Part shown: positions 36,454 to 47,290 of the stretch, piece after piece
How positions within the stretch are numbered: position 1 is the stretch's first letter
Layout of the letters: every line of letters starts with the position of its first letter
Assembly (NCBI GenBank): GCA_023614405.1
Contig: CM042685.1
Span: 238,369,661-238,433,660, forward strand
From: Avena insularis
Taxonomy: Eukaryota > Streptophyta > Magnoliopsida > Poales > Poaceae
Direction of reading: 5' to 3'
Length of the DNA stretch: 64,000 nt
Program-made: the position numbers and the translations under genes
Notes under the pieces: model-generated
Told to the model about the DNA's origin: nothing
Databases searched by the model: none
The model's input: the letters and a program-made list of their open reading frames with translations, nothing else

Positions 36454-37179
36454 GTGGATTTTATCGCAGATTGGACGGAGATGCCAGATGCCACGCCGTT
36501 GCCGGAACCAGAGTACTGGGTGATGCACTTTGACGGATCAAAGCTGCTCAACAGCACAGGGGCTGGTGTATTGCTACAGTCACCAACTGGCGACAAGCTA
36601 CACTACGTTCTGCAGATCCCCTTCGAGGCTACAAACAACATGGCGGAGTTTGAAGCACTCATTCACGGATTACGCGTAGCCAAGGATATTGGCATCAAGC
36701 GCATAGTTTGTTGTGGAGATTCTGACTTGGTTGCCCAGCAGGTGGCTGACACATGGAATGCACGGAACCCTATGATGGCGGCATATCGAGACGAAGTGGA
36801 CGACATAGCCAAGTGCTTCTTGGGCTACGAAGTCAAGTATGTACCTAGGGAGCAAAATGAGGTGGCTGATCTGCTGTCTAAGCTTGCATCAGGGCGCAAA
36901 CAAATTCCGCCAGGAGTTTTCCTAGAGCATCTACGGACACCATCCGTGAAGGGAGCCGACATCGACAACCCGGATAAAGTTGACTCTTTTGTCCACATTG
37001 TGGCAAAGGTCCCTCCGGCTTGGACAAAACCGTTCATGGAGTATCTCGAACACAGAACTTTTCTCGACGACAAGGTCGAAAGACGGCAAATAGTACGGCA
37101 AGCAAGGGGCTATACCATAATCAATGGACAACTCTACAAAAGGATCACTACTGGTGTATACCTTAAGTGTGTTTCCTAG
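36454..37179 (+). pseudogene. Element B second RNase H (archaeal-like, TAT-clade) and integrase start
   Basis: This follows in frame after one stop. The pattern is that of the additional RNase H known in TAT/Ogre elements: HFDGS (first Asp, about 36529), NNMAEFEALIHGL (Glu, about 36640), GDSDLVAQQV (Asp, about 36718) and EVADLLSKL (last Asp, about 36862). All four catalytic acids look present. After this the frame goes into the integrase N-terminus. Having both RNase H domains is the strongest clade marker here. Confidence 0.85.
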
Positions 37180-38266
37180 CTAGAAGGTATGGAAATCCTA
37201 CGCGAAATCCATCTCGGAGATTGCGGGCATCACGCTGCTCCTCGATCGTTGGTCGCAAAAGCCTTCCGGAAAGGATTCTCTTGGTGACCATGACCGACAA
37301 GCTGGTTGAGACATGCATGGGATGCCAGTATTATGCCCGACAACCACATGTTCCTACTGAAGAATTGCGAATAATACCAATAACTTGGACGTTTGCAGTC
37401 TGGGGGCTAGACATTGTGGGACCGTTACAAACGACACCATGTGGGTTTACGCATCTGCTAGTAGCAGTTGATAAATTCACTAAATGGATAGAAGCTAAAC
37501 CCATTAGAAAGCTTGATGGGGCAACTACCCTTAGGTTTGTCCGGGATCTAGTGGTGAGATTTGGTCTCCCACATAGCATTATCACCGACAACGGCAACAA
37601 CTTATCACTCGAAGAAGTGGAGGCTTATTGCTGGGAGAAAGGCATCCGACTTGACCTTGCATCTGTGACACATCCACAATCCAATGGTCAGGTTGAGCGA
37701 GCCAGTGGATTAATTCTGTAGGGAATAAAGCCAAGTCTTGAGGCACCGCTACGTAGAGCAGTTGGAGCCTGGGCAGAAGAATTTCCATCTGTGTTGTGGA
37801 GTTTACGAACTACACCCAACAGATCCACCGGCTACACCCCTTATTTCATGGTATATGGAGAAGAAGCCATCCTACCTTCCGACATACTTCACGATGCACC
37901 AAGGGTTGCCGCCTACGACGAAGATGACGCTGAAGAATCCAGACGCCTAGATATGGACCTTCTTGAGGAGGAGCGTGTTTTGGCATGCCAAAGATCCGCA
38001 ATCTACTAGCAGAAGCTACACAGCTACCATAGTCGCCGCGTTTGGCATCGCTCGTTTAAAGAGGGGGATTTGGTGCTCCGACTTAAGAAGAAGAAGTCAC
38101 ACAAGTTATCCCCACCATGGGAAGGACCGTTCATCATAAGCAAGGCACTACTCAATGGGTCTTACTACCTCGTTGACAATCGTGAACTGAAGGATAGACC
38201 CAACGAGGATCATAAGCGTAAGCGACGTGACCCGAATGATGACTATCCGGAGCTTGATCGGCCATA
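37180..38266 (+). pseudogene. Element B integrase, frameshifted
   Basis: The integrase inserts the cDNA into the genome. The HHCC zinc site is split: EIHLGDCGHHAAP lies in the upstream frame (about 37206) and CMGCQYY (about 37314) in the next, so a frameshift lies near 37280. The core has LDIVGPL (Asp, about 37408), ITDNGNN (Asp, about 37582) and NGQVERA (Glu, about 37683). TAG codons at 37719 and 38007 stand where Gln is expected. The C-terminal part (38070-38266) has a PPWEGPFII-type segment. After it comes AATAAA-like sequence near 38339. Confidence 0.85.
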
Positions 38267-38807
38267 GAACATAGCACAACTACGTCCTTTTTACACTTAG
38301 CATTTTTATCTAATTGTGTACCTCTTATATGATCAATGAAATAAAGCTCTTTGGTTCACTCATATTTCTGAGTCTTTTACCTCCTTTAGTGTTTATTTTT
38401 GGATCATATAAAACCTTTATGCACAAGCTTTAGGATTGCACTTGTGAAAATTCCGCCTACAGGCGTTAGCTTAAGTTTTCTGGTCTACACATTCTTTGTC
38501 GTTTTTATGTGAATTCTGGAGTAGTGACTTTTGGCACTTATTGTCGGCGATTTTGTACATAGGTTATTGACGGTGCCATTAGGCATCATCACCTGAGCGC
38601 ATGGTTCCAACAACGAGTCTTCCGACTCATGAAAATTCAAGCATAAGAACCAAAGTAATGGATAAGCCAACACTTGCTTAAAAAATATATACATGCTGGA
38701 ACTAGTTCTTAAGTAGCAGGACATACATCATTGTTTTCCGCCTTAAGTTAATACATAGTTTTTTCCGTATACACATCACAGAGGAAACAAATATTACAAA
38801 TTGTTTT
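38267..38807. other. Element B spacer between pol and the antisense ORF
   Basis: The spacer is noncoding. It contains ATGAAATAAAGC near 38335, a plausible polyadenylation signal for the sense transcript. The two transcription units converge here: pol ends at 38266 on + and the antisense ORF ends at 38808 on -. Confidence 0.45.
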
Positions 38808-41800
38808 TCATTCCTCTGGCGCAGGCGACTTGGAAGCAACATCATCGCCAGCAGGAGAGTCACCCTCGAAGTCGGTAGTGTGAAGGGACTTGGAGGAGCT
38901 TTGGTTGCCGCCATCGATGGTATTCATCGGCACGAAGACGTTGACGTCGACTAACTTGGCAACTCTGGTGTCATAACCCGCGAGTTACGACAAGATAGAT
39001 TCGTGATTTATCTCTTTGCCTTCGTCATCTATGTCGGGAATTCTAGAGGTTACCGTGTCGATGTCGGCATACTTGTAGTGTGCCTTTACCATGGACAGCG
39101 CCATCCTTGCACCAGCCCGTGCACATGAAGCTTTCCAGCTTGTGATACGCTCGGGGGATCGGCGCAGGATCTCCGGGAACTTCGCCACAGAGCCTGATGC
39201 CTTGATATTGATCTGGAGGGGCTTAGCAATCTCTTTGGCTTGCGCGATGGCGGTGTTGATGAAGTTGCCGGCAAGAACCATGTATTCCTTTGCCGGAGGA
39301 GGCGACCGGGTTAAACCCATAGGAGTTGCGAATTTCCGACAAAGGAGCACATGAGTTCAAAAATTCAAAGTATATAGACTACAGAAATCCAAGACGGAGA
39401 ATCACTTACTGAAGATGCTAGCCTTAGCTTGGCAGAGGGTATCCGCCAAGGAGTCTCGTTCTTGTTGAAGGAGCTTGTACGCTTCATGATGGCGTTGATT
39501 TTGATCATCGACAACTTTCTTATGATCTTTTAAGATCGAAATCTCCTCCTTCAAGCGGTTCATCTCCTCGGTGGCGGAGTCCTGAAGGGTTTTCATTGAT
39601 TCTTCATGCATCTTCAACATGTCCTTCCTCTCTTGCTTAAGGATCTTGTTCTCGCTATCCAGCTCCTGAATATCCTTGGATTGCTCGACAATGTCCTTAG
39701 CCTTAGCAATGCTTTCTGCAAGTTGGAGAAAGCACAGTACATAGTGAGTACTCGGAGAATACACAAGTTCAAGTCGGAATACAAAAAAGAAAGGAAAAAC
39801 AGACGCTTGCTCTTGACGATCTATTCCTTCAAGAAGGCAGTTTTACCCTTTTCGGCTTCCAAGTCCGCACGCATCTTTTGGTACTTGTCGTTGGCCATGC
39901 CCCTCTGAGCATTCTCATTATGTGGAAGAAAGAAAAGTTAAACGTTGTTTGGTCTACTTGGAGCATCTATCCAGAAAATTTCCACCTAGTCGCTCGGGGG
40001 CTACAGCGAGAGCTTTTAACTTAGCAATATGCTTAGTCTTTCTTTAAGCATCTAGTCCGAACTAATTCAGTTTTCGATTAGAAGCTTGGGGGCTACAGTA
40101 TAAAGTTTTTAACTCGGATGTATGCTGAGCTTCTCTTTAAGCATCTAGTCGGAACTAATTCAGTTACAACTAGAAGCTTGGGGGCTACAGTATTGAAATT
40201 TATAAACACTGCGTATGCTACTCTTAAAGCATCTAGTCGGAATAATTCATTCCACCTATATGCTTGGGGGCTACAGTAAGAAGTTTTCTAGCTTAGTCAC
40301 TCTTAGAGCATCTAGACGCAAATACCTATGGTTTTCCATCTAAATCCACGGGGGCTATAGTAGGATATTCATATTAAATGCAAAAATAACTTACAAGTGC
40401 AATGATCTTGAGGTTGGTAGCACTCTCAGCCAGCAGCTTGCCGAAGGATACACTGTTTCCTTGCAAGATCTCTGCTTGCCGGAGAAGCTCCTCTAGACCA
40501 CACGTCGGAGATGTCGGCGCCGCACCAGGAACCAGAGCAGTGCTACCCGACATAAGTACCGGATAGACTATCTTCGGATACTCTATGGTTTTCTTGGGCG
40601 TGGGGGTGCCGCCTTCGGCAGAAGTACCAGCTTCCACCATCGCCTTACCACTACCGATGGCATCCTTATCCAGAGCTTCAGCCATTTGGTGTGCGGCACT
40701 CTCCTGCGTCGCCTGCTCGCCGACAACATCAAGCTCGGTAGAGGCACCTGAGTCCACTTCCATGGCGGAAGGGCCAACCGCTTCCTTGGTTTGAGAGCTT
40801 GTCGGAGCGAATGAAGGCTTAACGATGGGAGTGACAGGGGTGATGGCGGTAGATGCGTCGCGATGCAGCATATCCTTGATGGTTCTAGAAGCCCCCGATG
40901 TTTTGGAGGTCTTATTCAGGCTGGTCGTGGCTTTCTTTCTGAAATGTGCAAAATGCATAAGTACAGGAACAACACAGATAAATGGACAATGTAGGAGAGA
41001 AAGAAGCTTACACAAGAGGGGGTGCTTTGGCAAAGGGGACCCCGGTAGTCTTCCTTTTCTCCGCCTGCAGGGCGGTAGTCTTTTTGGAGGCTCCACCCTC
41101 CGCTTTCTTCTTCTTGCCTCCGTCGCTAGCGTCAGAGGTGGAGCTCTTACGCTTTCGTGACAATGGAACATCATCGTCAGACATGATCGTGACTTCCTTC
41201 ATCTTTGGATCATAGATTTGGACAACCATGCTATCCTCCTCTAGATCGCTAAGCTGTTAAGTGAGAATTTACCGTGTTAGACAAGATGGTAATGGTTAGA
41301 CGGAAGAACTGGAGTATATGTCATACACGGAAAATAAACAGTTACCTTTGGGCACTTGCTCTCTACGAATATGTCGTAGGTGATGGTGAAGCCACGCTTC
41401 TTGTTCTTCACCTTGACGATGTCCTTGAGGCGGAGCTTAACGGAGTCGCTCGAGAAATTGTCCACAGAGATGCGGAGGCTATCCCTTCTATCGTTGGTAT
41501 ACTCGTGCATCAGCTTCGAGCGGTGCTGCAAAGGCTGGATTTGCCTGATGAACCAGCACATGGCTAGGTCCAAGCCGGTCAAACCCGTCTCTATGAACCA
41601 CTCTATCTGCCTTATAGCGCGGGAAGCATCAATGTCGGACGGAAGGGAGGCCTGGGATCTCCATGTCAATGTTTCAGCGGCTGCTCCATCGACGAAGTCC
41701 GGGTACGTTACTTCTCGGTTGGCCAGAGGGATATCTGGGCCGTAGAAGTAAGTACGCTGCCAGTTCTTGTAGGACTCGTGGCCGACGATGTCGGGGAAGC

Positions 41801-42404
41801 GCCGGCCAGGTCAGATCTTGAAACTAATAGTGCCACAATTTCTAAGTTTGTCCTTGCTGGCTCTGGCTTCGCGTTTGACGGTGAAGAAATAGATAAAAAG
41901 GTCTAGCCTAGGCTTAATCCCTAAGTAACCATCGCAAAGCGCCGCGTAATTGCTAAGCTCTAGGATACTATTGGGAGAAAGGTTCTGTGGCTGTACTAGA
42001 TAATGATTCAAGACGGCAAGGAAGAAGTTAGAGATGGGTAGTGAGACGTCGCGTACCGTCTATGCTTTGAGGTACACCTTTTCTCCGTCTTGGGGAGAAG
42101 GTGTGACCTCGCCGGCCGGCGTCGCCCGCCAGGCGAGCCCCTCCGTCGTTGGGAGGTAACCTCCGACGATCAACTCTTTGATGTCGCGGTCCGTGATGTC
42201 CGAACCACGCCAGTCGCCTTTGTGGGAGTTGTTTTCCTACTCCAGCAGCTCCAGCATCGCTGGATTATGGTTGTCGCCGGTGGCCACGACCACCGCGGAG
42301 ATGGGGATGACCAATCCCTCTGGAGGCACGACGATGGAGCTCGCCGGCTTCGCCGCGGCTTCACCCGATGCCGCCATTGAAGGAGAAGAACTATTGCTGG
42401 CCAT
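38808..42404 (-). pseudogene. Antisense multi-exon ORF of element B (TAT-clade additional ORF, plant transposon-protein type)
   Basis: ATG at 42404 (MASNSSSPS), TGA at 38808-38810. Exon 1 (to about 41346) resembles the 'putative gypsy type transposon' domain: LNHYLVQPQNLSPNSILEL, YLGIKPRLDLF and the basic KVKNKKRGF segment. Probable splice junctions by GT/AG and frame: 41345-41254, 41011-40939 and 40394-39905. Further exons lie at about 39904-39812, 39760-39402 and 39350-38808. Exon 2 carries a KRK...KKKK nuclear-signal-like block; a later exon (39402-39760) is a coiled coil. Exon 1 has in-frame stops near 42238 and 42060 and at about 41811, so this copy is dead. Such antisense ORFs are known in Grande/RIRE2-type elements; their function is unknown. 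Confidence 0.7.
39985..40365 (+). repeat. Tandem array of polypurine-tract-like units in element B (5 copies, about 90 bp)
   Basis: Each unit has GCATCTAGTCGGAA...AGCTTGGGGGCTACAGTA. The GGGGGCTACAG cores lie near 39996, 40089, 40180, 40266 and 40350. The same GGGGGCTAC stands immediately before B's 3' LTR (to 43004). The array lies inside an intron of the antisense ORF (40394-39905). Confidence 0.8.
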
Positions 42405-42986
42405 TGCGAGCGTTTGGAAGTGACTGGCGAGATTGGGAGTTAGGGTTTTTCGTGCGAGGCGCGGAGAGCTCGAGGAGACGCTTGCCTGAGGAAGAAGAAG
42501 ATGCAGGGGAGAATGAGGTGAAAAAGTGAATTTTCCACCGCAGTTACTATTTATGATACCCAGCATCAAGATTCGTGCAGCTTGATCAGACGGTTGCCGC
42601 GTAGACGACGTGTGGGGAGACGTGCGCGGAAATTTCGCCACGTACCAACCGTCGCCGCCAACGGTTCATATCGCCAGCGCGGGAAAAGTGGACATGATTG
42701 TGTTCTCTGCATGTGTGAGTTACGAGGCATTGCTGACCTAAGTCTACGTCGCCCTAGCTGACATAGGCAGATGAACCATCACATCAGAAGATTTCGGCAT
42801 GGACGGATCTAGTCCGGCTACGGAAGAGTACGATGGAAGATTCAGCAACTCTCCGACTTACATGTTGAAGATGGAGAAAACCTTGCAGGGTTCTTTGGGA
42901 GGACTACAAGATATTGCTTGACGATTTGCCGACATCCATCTAGACGGAGCATTCCACGTGAAGAGGCAAGACGGCGCAAGATCTCG
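42405..42986. other. Element B 3' noncoding region and antisense promoter side
   Basis: There is no ORF with a recognisable domain. This stretch is upstream of the antisense ATG and downstream of everything on the sense strand, so it should hold the antisense promoter. An ORF reading on - to 42641 is an upstream extension without conserved features. Confidence 0.4.
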
Positions 42987-43004
42987 GAGTTCTCCGGGGG
43001 CTAC
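42987..43004 (+). other. Polypurine tract of element B
   Basis: TTCTCCGGGGGCTAC lies directly before the TGTTGGGG start of the 3' LTR. It primes plus-strand synthesis. Confidence 0.8.
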
Positions 43005-43541
43005 TGTTGGGGATATACTATATGAGTATCCTCATAGCATGTCTCCTATCCGAATAACCCGGGTGACCCACAGTTGGTATCATGGCCCATGGCCTGCTAG
43101 GCGACCCAGTTAGATGGATCCAGAAGGGAGGCCCATGCAGGATAAAGGAAGGCAATGGTGGAGTCACCGACGTACTTGGAGCCTTGGAGTATAAGACACA
43201 CAAGACTAGTAATAGACGGTGTAGGACTCTGTAACCTGTCCGGCTAGGACTTTTCCCTGTAACCCTAGGACCTAACGACTATATAAGTCGGGCCTATGGG
43301 AGCCTTTAGGGAACAACTTCAGACAATCTCATACAACCTCGCACAGCAAACCTATCTCTGTAACTCGGCATATTGCCCTTATAGTGATTTATAGCAGGAG
43401 TAGGATTCTGCCACCGTTGTGGGATCTGAACCTGGGTAAGCTGTGTTACCTTGTACCCGTCAACCGTCTGCCTTCCCCCACGTCTCTAAACATGCACTGT
43501 GAGGACCCCTCCATGGCGTACTCGTCGGCAATACCACGACA
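43005..43541 (+). repeat. 3' LTR of element B
   Basis: A 537-bp copy is intact, starting TGTTGGGG and ending ACGACA, followed by the AAAAG duplication. The TATA box CTATATAAG lies at 43279-43287. It serves as the reference that reveals the split of the 5' LTR. Confidence 0.95.
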
Positions 43542-43546
43542 AAAAG

Positions 43547-44312
43547 GATTTTAATGAACAAAATAATGTTTCCACTTTGGTTATACTTGCTTTCTTTTTT
43601 TTCCTTTCTCCTTCCTAGTCTTTGCTTTAGCTTTAGTTTTGCTAGTTGCTTGTTTGTTTGAGTTTCTTAGAGATCCTGTAGTTTGGATTTTGCTTTGCTT
43701 TTGCTTCTTCTGAAAAAACTGTTTCTACGAGAAAATCAATTTTCATACCCTAAAAATTGGCCAAAAATAAAGTTTCCCGAAAAATCCTAGAAAATTCAAA
43801 ATAATTTTTTCCTCGAAAAAAGGGGCAGAGAGGTATAGGTGACCCAGGGGGCCACCCCAGGCCACCACACCTAGGGTAGGCACGACCTACCTAGGGGTGG
43901 CGCCTAGGGGGGGGTGGCCCACCTAGGCCCCTCCAGGCTGCCTCCTCAAAGCCACCTTCTTTTTCTCTCCCGGAAAACACCGGAAAACTTGCTCAAACTC
44001 AAGTTCTTGCTGTTCTTGCCCGCAATTTTCGATCTCCTTGTTCAGCCCATCTCAAGTGCTGATTTTTGGAGGGTTTGCTCCTTGGTATGCGCCTCTTCCA
44101 CTTGTCCAATTAGATTTGTGATTGGTAGATTGTATCTTGAGTATTTTGCTGCTATAGGTGATAGGTTGTTTGAGCTTGCATGCTTGTTCTATGCTTAGAA
44201 ACTTTGTTTTGATGCATGTGTAGTCCTATAGCAAGTTTCTACAATAGTTGCTCATCATTTATCAACTTAGAAATCACTTGGTTTGATGGTTGTCTAAAAA
44301 TTTCAGCAAGGA
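43547..44312 (+). other. Element A noncoding region before its 3' ORF
   Basis: This resumes A after the AAAAG duplication. It has a T-rich start, then a run of GGGGGCC-type sequence (about 43840-43935). It ends with a pyrimidine stretch and TTTCAG, about 11 bases before the ATG of the 3' ORF, which looks like a splice acceptor. No domain is encoded. Confidence 0.5.
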
Positions 44313-45291
44313 AGATGAGTGCTTATCCACTGAATCAATATGACTTGATGGTGCATGAGCCCATGAAGGTTCATCGTGAGGAGGCAGTTTTCCCTTCCAT
44401 ATATCCAAGCCATGAATTCATGAGAGCTGCGGGGATCCTCCAAGATTTCCAAACTTTGGTTACAAATGCAGGGTTGGAGCACTTTGTTGAAGGTGAACCA
44501 ATCCAATATGTTAAGCTAACCATGGCTTTTGTGCAGGACTTCCGGTTCACTTGGTCTACTTCTAATCCCATGGTCCATTACAAAATATATAATATACCCG
44601 TCGACTTGCCTTTTGCTGATTTCTGTGCAACAATTAGAGTACCTCAGTGGGGATCTTGTGAGAAGATCAAGGAGAGGCCCAAGTCACTTGTTGACTTATA
44701 CACTGAGATTTGCCAAGGTTTCGAATTCTCAAAGGAAAGTGGTAAAATTCGGAACATTCAACTCCCAGCTATTAGATACTTTGCCTATTTCATTACCAAG
44801 TGTGTTCTTGCTAGAAAGACTGCTAGAAAGTTGTCTTCTTTTGATCTAGCTTTTATTTCAGCTGCTCTGAATAGGAATATTCTTATAGTTTGGGTGCTTT
44901 GATAGATCACTGTCTCACCACCAACCGTGAGAAGGGTGGAATTTGTGGAGGTCTCATTGCTACTAGGTTGCTAGCTTTCCATGGTTTAGAGCCTCACTTT
45001 TCAGATTTTCAATTCCCCATAGAGAGGCTTGGTATTGAATCTATGATTCAGCATGGTTTTGTTTCTTTGGGGGCTAATGTGAGAACTTTACCATTTGAAT
45101 TATCTTTTGCCCAACAAGGTCGGAGAAAGGGTAGGACTGAGAAAATGGTTTATTTGCCTGCACCTGCTTTGTTTAACTTTGATAACAGGCAAGGATGGTC
45201 GCTTACGGAGGAGGAGGTTGACACTTATGTGGGGGAAATCTCCCAGCAAGAGGAGAATGTTGAAGAGGATGCCGAAGACAATTCGGTTTAG
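44313..45291 (+). pseudogene. Element A 3' ORF, ATHILA family (env-position ORF)
   Basis: It likely begins at the ATG near 44314 (MSAYPLNQYDLMVHEPM), just after a splice-acceptor-like site; the frame is open from 44216. The sequence resembles the ATHILA ORF-1 family: RYFAYFITKCVLARKTARKLSSFDLAF, then after a frameshift at about 44890-44902 the second half GALIDHCL...GGLIATRLLAFHG and an acidic C-terminus. TAG at 45289 is followed by a further readable stretch to a TGA near 45424. This ORF occupies the position of an envelope gene in Athila-type elements, but a membrane or fusion role is unproven, and I see no clear signal peptide in the conserved part. Confidence 0.75.
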
Positions 45292-47290
45292 CCCTCCAAC
45301 TTGGGAGAGTCTTCATACCAGCATCCCTCATTTGATTGGGGCGCATCGTCTTCTCCATCACAGGTGCCTGACTATGATCATTCCTATGATGACGCACCAG
45401 CATGGGGGTACTATCCGCGTTATTGAGCCCCACTTAGGACAAAAGCCTAAGCTTGGGGGGAGGTATACTAACGTCACACTCATCTATCTATCATGTTCGG
45501 TCGGTTCTTTGTATATCCATTGTTTTCGCTTTCTTTTTGGCTCTTGTTGCTTCTTTCTATAAAAAACCCAAAAATACCAAAAATATTTTCGTTGTTTCTC
45601 CTGGTTTGTTTCTTTGCTTTGGTTTGCCTTAAAAGAAAAATCCAAAAAGATTTTGCTTTGTTTGGTTTTTCTTTCTATGCTTGTTTCTAAAATATCGAAA
45701 ACTCCAAAAATATTTCTTGTTCTTCTTTGGTTTTGTGAGTTCTTTGCAGGGTTCAGCTGTCCTCAGTGGTTTGTGGTTTCATGTTAATTATTCAAGTCAC
45801 ACAAGTGAAGGGCAATAATGAAGATTAAGACAACTCGAGGTGCGGTAAGAGGCTGGTAACGAACTCTATTTGATTCATTTTTGTACTTATACTCATCATT
45901 GTGAGCATGCTTAGCCTGTTTGTGTAAGGTATATGTCATTATGGATGCTTAGTAGTTCTTGCTTGTCTATGATTAGCTCCAGCTTGCTAATAGTTTGTAG
46001 CATGTCATATGAATGTTTGCTTGCATTGTTTTATTCATACTTTGGTATGATACTGTGGTATCCTCCTCTGACTGTTCATGTGAATCGACTTGGCACATGC
46101 TGACACATGCATATGGCTAATCAATAGTCAGCAAGCCTCGATGATTTATTTTGCCTCAGAGTTCCTGTATCACTTTCATGCCATAGTTAGTCTTGTTTTG
46201 TTGCAAGCATGATTATGACAGCTATTGCTCTCTCGTTTGTCGCTCCCTCTCTTTTGCTAGCCTTCACTTGCACTGAGTACGTGCTCTACCTGTGCTTCCA
46301 AATTCCCAAAACCAATATTGCCAGCTGTGTCCACCATACCTACCTATTAGCATCATTTGATATTTCAGTGCATATTCCATATGCCGAGTTTTCTTCCAAA
46401 ATAAAATGTTTGTCTGTTTTGAGAAAGTTAGTTAGTAAAGTTCTCACGAACTTGATGTCACACTTTATTCCTTGCGCTTAATAATCCTGAACCATTGTGA
46501 CTAGTCCATGAAAGTTATATGCTTGCTAATTATATACTGGGAGTCAGCAGAACCGTGCTGTCACGGGGAACACTTTCAACACTTTTTGGATATCTCATCC
46601 AGTTTATTCCTTGCTCTTTTGTTTATGGATGTCGACGATGTGAAATAAAATGGGAAGCTTTTAGTTCATGGAGTTTATACATCGTGTTAGAGAAACGCCT
46701 GGGCCGCTAGCCTAAGCCATGCTTAATCATGGTGGAAACTTCCAGCATCACTATAATGAGCATCTACGAAGCTTCCTCAATAAAAAGCTATGTATATGGT
46801 AAATAAAAATATTGCTGAGATGCTCATTGTCTGCTTGACTTGTCATTTTGGTTATGGGAAAGCTCCTGTACCATGTGCAAGGGGTACCCCGTTGGCGGTT
46901 CTCGATGATATGCATGTATTTACAATGACAAGAACTTTTAGGTGACCAAAGTTGAGTAGCATGCGGAGCGACCCTCGTACTCTAGGGACTTGTGATTTCT
47001 AGTCTATGGTCTGTCAAGCATATGATTCAGAGTGGACCTCACTTTCACCTTAACCACATGAAGATGCCTATGATAGGGGCAATGAGAGCTCAAAGCTAAT
47101 GAGTACTTTCCTTTCAGCATTTGGAAGCCTTTCAAGCCTTCACAAAACTGTTTTCACAACCTTGTTGAGTCACCACTTATTCTATGAGCACCTTCTTGAG
47201 AGCATAGTTGTCATTCTTGTGTTTGTTCCAAAACCTGGTTAACTATGTCATGACTTTGATGCTTGTATCTCTGATATCTTTACATCTGGT
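45292..47290 (+). other. Element A 3' noncoding region
   Basis: After the 3' ORF comes AAGCTTGGGGGGAGG (about 45448-45462), a tract-like motif that stands well before any LTR, as in other Athila-type elements with long 3' noncoding regions. The rest has only short random ORFs. No LTR start (TGATACG) follows, so A appears truncated near 47290. Confidence 0.55.

Larger units (their letters stand above)
4264..43541 (+). mobile_element. Element B: TAT-clade Ty3/gypsy retrotransposon, 5' LTR split by element E
   Basis: B is flanked by AAAAG at 4259-4263 and 43542-43546. LTRs start TGTTGGGGATA and end ACCACGACA, and are 537 bp each when the split 5' copy is joined across E. Internal order: tRNA-Lys primer site, long leader, gag, protease, RT, classical RNase H, a second RNase H, integrase, then an antisense spliced ORF, polypurine tract and 3' LTR. 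The dual RNase H and the antisense ORF place it in the TAT clade (RIRE2/Grande-like). Without E the element is about 13.2 kb. By eye, 17 mismatches in the first 223 LTR bases, mostly transitions, indicate an old insertion. Confidence 0.9.
51..47290 (+). mobile_element. Element A: Athila-like Ty3/gypsy retrotransposon, non-autonomous, split by element B
   Basis: The pieces are 51-4258 and 43547 to about 47290, separated by element B. Seen: an LTR with TGAT...ATCA ends, a primer site matching tRNA-Asp, a gag ORF, an Athila-type protease (DLGAGVSV), then directly, after the insertion, a 3' ORF resembling the ATHILA family and a long noncoding tail. No RT, RNase H or integrase lies between protease and 3' ORF. 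The interruption by B is clean (duplicated AAAAG), so the pol deletion predates B. The 3' LTR was not found; the element seems to be cut near 47290, where an oppositely oriented Athila-like 3' region begins. The right boundary is approximate. Confidence 0.8.
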
